From Kocuria dechangensis (lineage in GTDB: Bacteria; Actinomycetota; Actinomycetes; Actinomycetales; Micrococcaceae), in assembly GCF_014636775.1 (NCBI RefSeq), contig NZ_BMEQ01000015.1, positions 1-64,000 of the forward strand: a stretch of 64,000 nucleotides of DNA, read 5' to 3'. Below are positions 25,725 to 33,277 of the stretch, one piece after another (position 1 is the stretch's first letter; each line of letters starts with the position of its first letter). Under the pieces are notes generated by a model that was not told where the DNA came from, did no database searches, and saw nothing but the letters and a program-made list of their open reading frames with translations. Made by a program: the position numbers and the translations under genes.

Positions 25725-26612
25725 TCACCCGTCCTGCCCGGCGGAGCGCAGCCGGTCTCGGGCGGCCCTGCGGACGGCTGCGGTGATGCGGTTCAGCCGC
25801 TCGGACTCCAGGGTCCAGGTCTGCCAGTGGAGGGCGACGTCGTGGTGCGCGTGCTGCTCGAGCAGGACCAGGGAGCCGTCGGCGAGATCGGTTCCCAGCT
25901 GGAGCTCCGGGATCATGCCCCATCCCAGGCCGGCCCTCAGGGCCGCGAGGAACCCCTCGGAGGACGGGACGGTGTGCCGGGGCGGGGACGCCGGGACACC
26001 GCGGGCCCGGAGGGTCCGGTGCTGCAGGTCGTCCTTGGCGTTGAACTGCAGCACGGGCATGCCCGCCCAGTCGATGCCGTCGTCGTCGGCGAAGCGGCGG
26101 TGCAGCGCGGGGGTGGCCACGGGGACGTAGCGCATGAAGCCCAGCCGCTCGGCCCGGCACCCGTTGACCGGGGTGGGGTCGGCGGTGACGGCCCCGATGA
26201 CGTCCCCCTGGCGCAGGAGCCGGCTGCTGTGGTCCTGGTCCTCCACGTGCAGGTCGAGGGCGGTGTCCGCCCATCCGGCGGCCTCGCTCAGGACGGGCAC
26301 GAACCAGGTGGCCAGGGAGTCGGCGTTGACGGCCACCGGGGTCACTGCCCGGGAGGAGACGCCGTCGCCGAGGGCGCGCCGGGTCTCCGCCTCGAGGACC
26401 TGCACCTGACGGGCCGTGCGCAGCAGGACGGCCCCGGCGTCGGTGGGGGTGCACGGCACGCCCCGGCGCACCACCACCTGGCCCACGGAGGTCTCCAGGG
26501 CCTTGATGCGCTGGCTGACCGCGGAGGGGCTGATCCCCAGCAGGTCCGCGGCGGCCTCGAAGGTGCCCTCGTCGATGATCGCGCTCAGTGCGCGCAGGTG
26601 ATCGAAGTGCAT
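25725..26612 (-). CDS. lysG: LysR-family regulator, LysG/ArgP type
   Basis: 295-residue LysR-type transcriptional regulator. The N-terminal helix-turn-helix is in FEAAADLLGISPSAVSQRIKALE (residues 18-40). The C-terminal effector domain includes RLGFMRYVPVATP and GMIPELQLG. It is divergent from a LysE exporter gene with a 70-base gap, the same arrangement as lysG-lysE of Corynebacterium glutamicum, where LysG with lysine, arginine or histidine switches on export. Effector identity here is inferred from this arrangement. Confidence 0.9.
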   Translation of the reverse strand: MHFDHLRALSAIIDEGTFEAAADLLGISPSAVSQRIKALETSVGQVVVRRGVPCTPTDAGAVLLRTARQVQVLEAETRRALGDGVSSRAVTPVAVNADSLATWFVPVLSEAAGWADTALDLHVEDQDHSSRLLRQGDVIGAVTADPTPVNGCRAERLGFMRYVPVATPALHRRFADDDGIDWAGMPVLQFNAKDDLQHRTLRARGVPASPPRHTVPSSEGFLAALRAGLGWGMIPELQLGTDLADGSLVLLEQHAHHDVALHWQTWTLESERLNRITAAVRRAARDRLRSAGQDG

Positions 26613-26646
26613 GAAGCAATTCTAATGGAACTGCTGTTTCTTTCAT

Positions 26647-26682
26647 TTGTCTGCACCTGCCGCGATGGCTACCGTCAGTGCC
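26647..26682 (+). promoter_or_regulatory. lysE promoter giving an apparently leaderless transcript
   Basis: TTGTCT (26647-26652), a 17-base spacer, then TACCGT (26670-26675) and 7 bases to the ATG at 26683. No ribosome site precedes the ATG, so transcription should start at or next to the start codon. Confidence 0.6.
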
Positions 26683-27279
26683 ATGTGGAGCACCTTGGGG
26701 ACCGGGATGATGACCGGCCTGGCCTTGATCATCGCCATCGGCGCGCAGAACGCCTTCGTGCTGCGGCAGGGCATCCGCCGCGAGCACGTCGGGGTGGTGG
26801 TAACCCTGTGCATGGCCGGCGACGCCGTGCTGATCCTCGGCGGCACCGCCGGGATCGGGGCGCTCGTCTCGCGCTTCCCCGAGGTCCTGGACGTGCTGCG
26901 GTGGGGTGGGGCCGCCTACCTGGCGTGGTGGGCGCTGCGGTCCTTCGCCTCCGCGGCGAATCCCGCCTCCCTGACGGAGGAGGCCCCGCGGTCGCGGGGC
27001 TCGGTGATCGCCACCACCCTGGCGCTGACCTATCTGAACCCGCACGTCTATCTCGACACCGTGGTCCTGCTGGGCGGCCTCGCCAACCAGCACGGTCCCG
27101 ATGCCCGGTGGATCTTCGCGTCCGGGGCCGTGGCCGGCAGTGTGGTGTGGTTCTCCGCTCTCGGCTACGGCGCCCGCGCGCTGTCCGGGGTGCTCAGCAG
27201 CCCGCGCACCTGGCGGGTGGTTGACCTGGTGATCGGCGTCGTGATGCTCGCCCTGGCGGTGAACCTGGTCCGGGGCTGA
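26683..27279 (+). CDS. lysE: LysE basic amino acid exporter
   Basis: 198-residue membrane protein with six hydrophobic segments and the LysE signatures GLALIIAIGAQNAFVLRQGIRREH at the N-terminus and TYLNPHVYLDTVVLLGGL in the centre. It follows the C. glutamicum LysE sequence closely, including GRWIFA and SSPxxWR. It exports lysine and arginine when internal levels are high. Upstream in-frame ATGs at 26647 and 26665 exist, but 26683 fits the promoter spacing and the homologous N-terminus. It is transcribed divergently from the LysG gene. Confidence 0.9.
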   Translation: MWSTLGTGMMTGLALIIAIGAQNAFVLRQGIRREHVGVVVTLCMAGDAVLILGGTAGIGALVSRFPEVLDVLRWGGAAYLAWWALRSFASAANPASLTEEAPRSRGSVIATTLALTYLNPHVYLDTVVLLGGLANQHGPDARWIFASGAVAGSVVWFSALGYGARALSGVLSSPRTWRVVDLVIGVVMLALAVNLVRG

Positions 27280-27413
27280 TCCGGCGGAGCCGGATGCTGG
27301 GGGACCGGACCCCTGGATGCCGCCCGTCGTTCACCTGCGCCGGCCGGGTCGGACCGAGGTCGACGCCTCCAGCATGACGGTAGCCGCTCGCCGGAACGCA
27401 GCCCCCGGGCGGC

Positions 27414-27923
27414 TCACCCAGGAGGCGGGGCGTCCTGCCCGGGCTGACGGTCCTCGGCGGGCGGGGAGCCCGGGTCGGCGGTAGGACGGGTGAGGCGGGG
27501 GCAGGAGGTGAGCCCGGGGCACGTGAGGCAGCTGACCACCTCGGTGCGGAGCCGGTCCAGGTCCACGGCGTCGCCTTCGTGCAGGCCGTGGTCCCGCACC
27601 CAGGCCCGGGCTGCGTGCCACACGTCGTCACAGCCGTACTCGGTGTCGGGGCGGGCGGCTCCGAGGCGGGTCTGGACCGGGTGGGCGGGGTGGTCCCCGG
27701 CGAGGGAGATCACGGCGACCGGGCTGGAGCCCATGCCCACCTCCCCGCGGACGGAGACGATGGTCCGCCCGTGGAGGACGTCCCCGGGGTGCAGGTCCCA
27801 CGCCCGGGGCACGCTGGTGCAGTCGGTGGCGGTGGGCGGGTCGGTGAAGCGCTCCGGTGCTGGGGGCACGGACTCCACGGTGACGTCCGGCCGGTCGTGG
27901 CGCGCATCCGGTTCCGGGTTCAT
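27414..27923 (-). CDS. Protein of unknown function with cysteine cluster
   Basis: 169 residues, acidic and proline-rich N-terminus, no membrane segment. A folded central part has PGDVLHGRTIVSVRGEVGMGSSPVAVISLAGDHP, suggesting beta-strands, followed by a helical region WHAARAWVRDHGLHEGD. Near the C-terminus CLTCPGLTSC carries three cysteines in a CxxCx5C spacing that could bind a metal. I recognise no family. Start at 27923 is supported by AAGGAGG six bases upstream. It is convergent to lysE. Confidence 0.55.
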   Translation of the reverse strand: MNPEPDARHDRPDVTVESVPPAPERFTDPPTATDCTSVPRAWDLHPGDVLHGRTIVSVRGEVGMGSSPVAVISLAGDHPAHPVQTRLGAARPDTEYGCDDVWHAARAWVRDHGLHEGDAVDLDRLRTEVVSCLTCPGLTSCPRLTRPTADPGSPPAEDRQPGQDAPPPG

Positions 27924-28260
27924 CACAGGCCTCCTTCACCAGCGGCCACTTCACCGGCCGCGGTCACTCCGCAGCGGCCGTCCCGGCGGTGGGTGGGGCG
28001 GGCTGACAGAACGAGGTGTCCCGAGGCGTGGCCGGCACCCCGGGGACACCGTGGTCTACTGAGCATCTCAGAGTGCGTGATCGCAGGGAACCACGGGTAC
28101 TTGCGCCGCAGGGGTGCCGCCACCCGGGGGAGCGGCTTCGGCGCCGGGCCTGTGGTGACAGGGCGGTCACGCACCCGGTGCCGAAGACTCTTCCATCATC
28201 ACCGTCGCCGTGGCCCGACCCGGTCGTCCGCCGTTCCGGGCGGGTGGGGTCCGAGACCGG
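27924..28260. other. Intergenic stretch without a supported gene
   Basis: A 337-base gap between the cysteine-cluster gene and the 3' end of the hydrolase fusion. It holds one short palindrome, CTGAG-CAT-CTCAG at 28059-28071. I see no supported coding frame or long hairpin. Confidence 0.4.
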
Positions 28261-29424
28261 TCAGGCGGGGACCCCGGTGGCGTGGGCGTGGGCGGTGGCC
28301 ACGATCCCGGCGACGATCTCCAGCTCGGCCTCGTCGCGGGGTCCGTAGACCATCACCATGCCCGCGGTCAGGCGCACCCCGGCCAGGGGGTGGGCCTGGA
28401 CCCAGCCGGCGGCGATCGCCTCGGCGGCCAGTGCTGCGGGCAGGGCCACGTGCAGGGACCCGTCGTGGCCGGGGTGGAGGTGGGCGAACTCCCCGACCGG
28501 GGGCACGAGGAAGGCATCCAGCGGACCGCGGGCGGTGGGGCCCAGCATCAGCCCGTGGGCTCCGGGCACGGAGATCGCCGACTGCTGGACCGTCACCCCG
28601 GGCAGGGCGGTCAGCCGGGCCAGCAGCTGCTCCTGGAGGGCGGGCGGGGCGGTGTCGGTGAGCTGTTCCTGCGGGATGGTCCACGACACCGTCGGCCGGT
28701 CTCCGGCCCGGGCGGCCAGGACGCCGCCGGGCAGCCCGGACCAGGAGCCGTCGCCGTGACCGGCCGGGGCCAGGGGGCCGCGGCGGGCCAGGAACGCCAG
28801 CCGCTCCTGGATCCAGCCGCCGAGCTCGGCCAGGGTGCGGGCGGTGATGCCGTGCCCGCCGGGGTCGCGCCTCGCGTAGGCCGGGGCGCCGGAGTCCCCC
28901 AGCAGGTAGGACCAGGTCCGGTCCAGCAGCTGGCGCGGGATGACGGTGTCCGTCTCGCCCTGGGCGACGAACACCGGGGTCCCGGCCAGCCGAGCGGGTT
29001 CGACGGGGATCCCGGCGTCGAAGGGCAGGGTGCCGTAGAGGATTCCCGCCCCGGCGAACCGGGAGGGTTCGGCCAGCAGCAGCGCCCCGGCGAAGGCGGC
29101 CCCGCCGCTGAAGCCGATCAGCACCACAGGCCGCCCGGCCGGGGCCACGCCGTCGAGCCAGGTGCGGAACCAGGCGGTGGTGGCGGCCAGGGACTCGGCC
29201 ACGGGCCGGCCGATGCCGCGGTTGGCGAACCAGGCGTAGCCGCCGCCTTCGGCGATCGGGGCGCGCACCGCCGCGTAGGCCGGCCCGGCGGGCAGGTGGG
29301 AGGTCAGGGTGAGGATCTCGCGTTCGTGCGAGCCGCGCCCGTGCAGCAGCACCACCAGGGGGGCGTGCGGGTCGGTGGAGCCGGCGGTGGCCACCACCGG
29401 GGTGGGGAAGGCGGCGGCGCTCAT
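28261..29424 (-). CDS. Phospholipase/carboxylesterase-type hydrolase fused to a DUF5519 (luciferase-associated) domain
   Basis: 387 residues. Residues about 15-215 form an alpha/beta hydrolase of the carboxylesterase/phospholipase group: LVVLLHGRGSHE (oxyanion loop), nucleophile serine in IGFSGGAAF, acid in GETDTVIP and histidine in GGHGI. Residues about 245-385 match the DUF5519 pattern: VSWTIPQEQL, GPLDAFLVPPVGEFAHLHPGHDGSLHVALP and MVMVYGPRDEAEL. The two domains usually occur as separate genes. The ATG at 29424 overlaps the stop of the upstream VOC gene. Substrate unknown; the operon suggests handling of small reactive organics. Confidence 0.75.
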   Translation of the reverse strand: MSAAAFPTPVVATAGSTDPHAPLVVLLHGRGSHEREILTLTSHLPAGPAYAAVRAPIAEGGGYAWFANRGIGRPVAESLAATTAWFRTWLDGVAPAGRPVVLIGFSGGAAFAGALLLAEPSRFAGAGILYGTLPFDAGIPVEPARLAGTPVFVAQGETDTVIPRQLLDRTWSYLLGDSGAPAYARRDPGGHGITARTLAELGGWIQERLAFLARRGPLAPAGHGDGSWSGLPGGVLAARAGDRPTVSWTIPQEQLTDTAPPALQEQLLARLTALPGVTVQQSAISVPGAHGLMLGPTARGPLDAFLVPPVGEFAHLHPGHDGSLHVALPAALAAEAIAAGWVQAHPLAGVRLTAGMVMVYGPRDEAELEIVAGIVATAHAHATGVPA

Positions 29425-29948
29425 GCCTGCCCCTCCCGTCGCGCGGTGTCCTGGACGAGGGCGCCGGCGGTGCGGACCCCGGACCAGCGGCCCAGCTCGG
29501 CCTCCAGGTCCAGGGCCTCGACCGGGGCCTCGTGCTCCCACGAGCCCCAGTCGGTGCGCGGCAGCATCCACATGATCTCGAACTCGTTGCCGTCCGGATC
29601 CACCCCGTAGACGCTCTTGGTCGCGCCGTGGCTGGACTCCCCGATGTAGGCCCCGACCGCCACGAGCTGATCGCGCGCGGCGGCGAGTTCCTCGATCGTG
29701 TCGACCTGCCAGGCCAGGTGGTAGAGCCCGATGCCGCCGCGACGGCGGGGCGGGGCACCGGGCCCGACCCCGAACAGGCCCAGGTCGTGGTGGTTGCCCG
29801 AGCGCGGCAGGCGCAGGAACGCCGCCTTCGCGCCCGCTTCGCGGGCGGCGACGGCCATCCCGAACACCTCGGTGTAGAAGTCCACGGCGCGGTCGAGGTC
29901 GGCGACGAAGAGCACGGCGTGGTTGAGCCGGACCGGATCGATGGCCAT
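29421..29948 (-). CDS. VOC-family dioxygenase/glyoxalase-like protein
   Basis: 175-residue vicinal-oxygen-chelate protein resembling CatE-type extradiol dioxygenases. The first module has LNHAVLFVADLDRAVDFYTEVFGM. Candidate metal ligands are His10, the histidine in GLYHLAWQVDT and the glutamate in DPDGNEFEIMWM, matching the H-H-E triad. A start at 29948 has CTGGAGGA six bases upstream. It is in a probable operon with an NADPH-dependent reductase upstream and the hydrolase fusion downstream (ATGA overlap). Confidence 0.85.
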   Translation of the reverse strand: MAIDPVRLNHAVLFVADLDRAVDFYTEVFGMAVAAREAGAKAAFLRLPRSGNHHDLGLFGVGPGAPPRRRGGIGLYHLAWQVDTIEELAAARDQLVAVGAYIGESSHGATKSVYGVDPDGNEFEIMWMLPRTDWGSWEHEAPVEALDLEAELGRWSGVRTAGALVQDTARREGQA

Positions 29949-30081
29949 GAGGGTCCTCCAGGAGTATGGGGCCAGATGCTGGCCAGGGCATGAGGGGGCG
30001 GATGGAACCCCGCGATCGGGGAGGGGCGACCGGTGAGGACGGCGGAGCCAGGTCCTCACCGGCGGCGTGACTGTGGTGCGG

Positions 30082-30657
30082 TCAGGAGATGACGGCGAAG
30101 CCGGCGGTCCAGGAGATCTTCTCGGCGGCGGCCAGGGTGATCTGCAGGAAGCCCATCGCCTCCAGCTCCCGGGCCCGGGCGAGCGCGCCGGCGTCGATGG
30201 CGCGCAGCCCCGAGGCGCCGACCGCCTCGGCGAGGGCGGACTTGGCCCCGGCGTCGTCCCCGGCGATCAGCACGGTCGTGGGCAGGTCCCCCACGGTGCC
30301 CGAGGCCAGGGTGGCGGCGAAGGTGGTGTTGAAGGCCTTGACCACCCGGGAGTCCGGCAGGGCCGCGGCGAGCTCGGCGGTCGCGGAGCTGTCGGCCGGG
30401 ACGGTGAGGGAGTCGAAGGTCTCGAAGTTCACCGGGTTGGTGATGTCCACGACGATCCTGCCCGCCAGCTGCTGCCCGCGGGTGGCGGCGATCTCGGCCA
30501 GGGCCGGGTAGGGCACCGCCAGGACGACGATCTCGCCGGTGACGGGGCGGCCGGCCTCGGCATGGCCGAGGAGCTCGACGGTGTGGCCGCCCTTGGCGAG
30601 AGCGGTGGAGATGGCCTGCCCCATGCTGCCGGTGCCGATGATGCTGATCTGTGCCAC
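30082..30657 (-). CDS. NADPH-dependent F420 reductase-like / NAD(P)-binding oxidoreductase
   Basis: 191-residue Rossmann protein with the dinucleotide motif IIGTGSMGQAISTAL at the N-terminus, then EIVVLAVPYPALAEI and VVDITNPVNFETFDS. It is of the F420-dependent NADP reductase (FNO) / 6-phosphogluconate-dehydrogenase-like NAD-binding group. The length is typical of actinobacterial members annotated as NADPH-dependent F420 reductase or NAD(P)-binding. It starts at GTG 30657, with GGAGGATCCC directly upstream. First gene of the reductase-VOC-hydrolase operon and under the TTGACG promoter inside the inverted repeat at 30680-30725. Confidence 0.8.
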   Translation of the reverse strand: MAQISIIGTGSMGQAISTALAKGGHTVELLGHAEAGRPVTGEIVVLAVPYPALAEIAATRGQQLAGRIVVDITNPVNFETFDSLTVPADSSATAELAAALPDSRVVKAFNTTFAATLASGTVGDLPTTVLIAGDDAGAKSALAEAVGASGLRAIDAGALARARELEAMGFLQITLAAAEKISWTAGFAVIS

Positions 30658-30679
30658 GGGATCCTCCTGGAGAATTTAG

Positions 30680-30725
30680 TTGACGCTGCAAGTAAAAAGC
30701 TACCATTAGGAACTTGAAGCGTCAA
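30680..30725. promoter_or_regulatory. Long inverted-repeat operator with divergent promoter
   Basis: TTGACGCTGCAAGT (30680-30693) and ACTTGAAGCGTCAA (30712-30725) are inverted repeats matching at 13 of 14 positions with an 18-base centre. On the minus strand TTGACG (30725-30720), 17 bases and TAGCTT (30702-30697) make a strong promoter for the reductase operon, so a repressor bound here would cover it. HxlR or MarR-type regulators use sites like this; no such gene is in the window. Confidence 0.7.
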
Positions 30726-30807
30726 GTACCTTGCGGAGGTGCGGACATCTTGGGCCGAACGAGCCGGAAAGGAGCCCTATGGCGCCCCCGGCCGTAGCAT
30801 CGGCGTC

Positions 30808-31482
30808 ATGACCTCGACCCCGGTGCTCTTCCTCAGCGGTGCAGGACTTCCGGCCTGGATCTGGGACGGCGTGCGCGCCTTCCTCGCAGGGGAGTCGGCC
30901 GTGGCCCCGCGGCCGTCGGCGCCGGACGCTTCGCTCGACGAGTATGCGCGGGCCGCCCTGGAGGCCGCGCCCGGCGAGCGCTTCGTGGTCGTCGCGCACT
31001 CCTCCGGCGGGGTCGTGGCGGCGCGGCTGCTGGGGCTCGCCCCCGAACGGGTGCGGGGGCTCGTCGCGCTGGCGGCGGTGCTGCCGCGCCCGGGGGAGTC
31101 CTTCGTGCGGGCGATGCCCCTTCCCCGACGGCTCGTGCTCAGCGCGCTGATGCGGGTCGCGGGCACCCGGCCGCCGGAGTCCTCCGTCCGGGGGTCGCTG
31201 GCCGGCGGTCTGCCGCCCGAGGTGCAGGACGGGCTCGTCGCCGATCTCGTCCCGGAGTCCCAGCGGTACTTCCGGGACCGGGTGGCCCCGTGGACGGCTC
31301 CGGCGGACAGCCTCTACGTCCCCACGGAGCGGGACGAGGAGCTTCCCCTCCCGCTGCAGCGCCGGTTCGCCGTGCTGCTCACCGGGACCGCGAGCCCCCT
31401 GCCCACCGGTCACCTGCCGATGCTGGAGGACCCGGGCGCCGTCGTGGCCGCCATCGGTACGCTCCCCACCGGACGGCAGTAG
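30808..31482 (+). CDS. Small alpha/beta hydrolase
   Basis: 224 residues. Oxyanion region VLFLSGAGLPAWIWD, nucleophile elbow VVVAHSSGGVVAARLLG (serine in HSSGG), and a histidine in TGHLPMLEDP near the C-terminus, the usual catalytic position. The fold and size match AB_hydrolase-1/6 esterases with broad substrates. Start at 30808 is preceded by TAGCAT and seven bases, with no ribosome site, so the transcript looks leaderless. It is divergent from the reductase operon across the inverted-repeat operator and may be controlled by the same regulator. A 16-base G/C palindrome at 31511-31526 lies between it and the convergent VOC gene. Confidence 0.8.
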   Translation: MTSTPVLFLSGAGLPAWIWDGVRAFLAGESAVAPRPSAPDASLDEYARAALEAAPGERFVVVAHSSGGVVAARLLGLAPERVRGLVALAAVLPRPGESFVRAMPLPRRLVLSALMRVAGTRPPESSVRGSLAGGLPPEVQDGLVADLVPESQRYFRDRVAPWTAPADSLYVPTERDEELPLPLQRRFAVLLTGTASPLPTGHLPMLEDPGAVVAAIGTLPTGRQ

Positions 31483-31528
31483 CCCTCCTCCCGGCACCGT
31501 TCGCCGGACCCGGGGCCCGGGCCCCGCG

Positions 31529-31975
31529 CTACGACGGGGCGCCGGGACCGGCCGGGGCGGCGTCGTCGTGCATCCAGGGGGTGTAGGCGATGGCCGTGAG
31601 CAGCCCCTCGGGGCTCAGCACGCGCGCGGTCGTCTGCCCCCAGGGCTCCTCGCCGGCGTCCTTGAGGACCCGGTGCCCGGCGCGGCGCAGCTCCTCGGCC
31701 GCCGCCGCGACCGCTGCCGGGCCGGCGACGTCGAACTCGATCCACGCCTGCGGCACCGGCAGGTCGTCCGGCCATCGCCGGGTGCCGAACGTGGACTCTG
31801 CGGCCTGCTCGAGGGGCCAGACGGCGAACGCCCTGACCCCGGCGAGCTGCTCGGTGTGGAAGTACCCGGGCTTGGGCTGGTCCAGGTGGATCCCGAGGGC
31901 CCCCGACCAGAAGGCCATCGAGTCGGCGCTCGAGGCGGTGATGGGGCCGAACCCTGACACGAAGGAGATCTCCAT
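31529..31975 (-). CDS. VOC/glyoxalase-family protein
   Basis: 148 residues of one VOC fold. It begins MEISFVSGFGPITASSADSM and contains FWSGALGIHLDQPKPGYFHTE in the first half and IEFDVAGPAAVAAAAEELRRAGHRVL, then ARVLSPEGLLTAIAYTPWMH in the second. It has the arrangement of a glyoxalase/bleomycin-resistance-type binding protein; metal ligands are not obvious, so it may bind rather than convert its ligand. The start is a GAGAG-preceded ATG. It sits between a convergent hydrolase and the glycerate kinase gene. Confidence 0.8.
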   Translation of the reverse strand: MEISFVSGFGPITASSADSMAFWSGALGIHLDQPKPGYFHTEQLAGVRAFAVWPLEQAAESTFGTRRWPDDLPVPQAWIEFDVAGPAAVAAAAEELRRAGHRVLKDAGEEPWGQTTARVLSPEGLLTAIAYTPWMHDDAAPAGPGAPS

Positions 31976-31994
31976 CTCTCCATCATCCTCTCCG

Positions 31995-33203
31995 TCATCG
32001 CCCGGATGCTGACGCGGTGCCGGACGATGTCAGCTCCGGGGACCCTGCGATCCGCCGACCGATCTCGCGCAGCAGGGCGGCGGAGAGCCCGGGATCCGCG
32101 GCGCTGTCGGCCTCGGTCATGGCGCTGAGGGCCCAGACCCTGTCGATGCCGTGGTCCGTGAGGCGGTCGGTGGGCAGGGCGTTGTGCCCCACGACGGCGA
32201 CGACCGGCACCGGGGCGGCGCGGCGGGCCACGGCCAGGGGCAGCTTCCCGGAAAGGGTCTGGGTGTCCAGCTTCCCCTCGCCGGTGATCACCAGGTCGCA
32301 GCCGGCCACCTGCCGGTCGAAGCCGAGCAGGTCCAGGAAGAAGTCCGCTCCCGAGACCGTCCGCGCGCCCAGCAGCATCGCGGCCCAGCCGAGGCCGCCG
32401 GCGGCACCGGCCCCGGGGGCACCGGCGGCCTCGGCGGCCGGCCGGCCGGCCTCCTCCAGGCGCCGGACCACGCACCCCAGCCCGGCCTCCAGCAGCTCGA
32501 CGTCCTCCGGACCGGCGCCCTTCTGGGGGCCGTAGACGGCGGCGGCACCGTCGGGTCCCAGCAGCGGGTTCTGCACGTCGTTGGCCGCCACCAGCTCCAC
32601 GCCGTCCAGGCCGACGAGGCCGGTGAGATCGACGTCGGCGATCTCCCGCAGGGTGCCGCCGGTGGGCACGAAGGGGTGGCCGAGGGCGTCGCGGAAGACC
32701 ACGCCCAGGGCGCTGAGCATCCCGGCGCCGCCGTCGGTGGTCGCGCTGCCGCCCAGGGCCAGGACGATCCGGGCCGGGCGGCGGTCCAGCACGGCCCGGA
32801 CGGCCTGGCCGACGCCGACGCTGCTGCTGGTGAGGGGAGCCGGCCGTCCCGGGGGCAGCATCTGCAGGCTGGCGGTGGTGGCCACCTCCACCACCGCCGT
32901 GGTGCCGTCGAAGGCCACCGTGGTCGTGGTGCGGTGACCGGTGGGGCCGGTGACCGGGACGGTCAGCGACTGGAACCCGGCGCCCCGGGCGGCCTCGACG
33001 CTGCCGTCCCCGCCGTCGGCCAGGGGCAGGGTCCGCACCTCGAGGCCCGGATTCTCCTGGCGGAGACCGGCGGCCAGGGACGCGGCGACCTGGGAGGCGG
33101 TGAGGGAGCCCTTGAACTTGTCCGGGGCCACGAGGACCCGGATCGCGTTCACCGGGAGCTCGTGTCCGCCGGGCGGGGGAGCAGCGGCCGTGGTGTGGTC
33201 CAT
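31995..33203 (-). CDS. Glycerate 2-kinase (GlxK/GarK family)
   Basis: 402-residue glycerate kinase type 1. Signatures: VLVAPDKFKGSLTASQVA at residue 24, LPLADGGDGSVEA, and ITGEGKLDTQTLSGKLPLAVARRA near residue 310. ALGGSATTDGGAGML is the central nucleotide/substrate loop. It phosphorylates D-glycerate with ATP to 2-phosphoglycerate, feeding glycolysis. It is directly downstream of a tartrate/D-malate dehydrogenase on the same strand (74 bases), which makes D-glycerate from tartrate, so the two form a pathway. The ATG at 33203 has GAGGACG ten bases upstream. Confidence 0.9.
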   Translation of the reverse strand: MDHTTAAAPPPGGHELPVNAIRVLVAPDKFKGSLTASQVAASLAAGLRQENPGLEVRTLPLADGGDGSVEAARGAGFQSLTVPVTGPTGHRTTTTVAFDGTTAVVEVATTASLQMLPPGRPAPLTSSSVGVGQAVRAVLDRRPARIVLALGGSATTDGGAGMLSALGVVFRDALGHPFVPTGGTLREIADVDLTGLVGLDGVELVAANDVQNPLLGPDGAAAVYGPQKGAGPEDVELLEAGLGCVVRRLEEAGRPAAEAAGAPGAGAAGGLGWAAMLLGARTVSGADFFLDLLGFDRQVAGCDLVITGEGKLDTQTLSGKLPLAVARRAAPVPVVAVVGHNALPTDRLTDHGIDRVWALSAMTEADSAADPGLSAALLREIGRRIAGSPELTSSGTASASGR

Positions 33204-33277
33204 GGTGGTCGTCCTCGGTGTCGAGCGGTGCGGCCCCGCGGTGGTGCGCCGGGGCCCCGGACGGGTGGCGGTGCGCC

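Noticed and set aside
24153-27224. Long plus-strand frame over the spherulin-like, LysG and LysE genes
   Set aside because: It lies antisense to three well-supported genes or out of frame with them; it is a GC-driven shadow.
27279-27295. 7-bp hairpin at the lysE stop codon
   Set aside because: Too short to call a terminator with confidence.
31511-31526. CGGGGCCC-GGGCCCCG palindrome as a terminator
   Set aside because: No loop and very G/C-rich; can arise by chance in such DNA.
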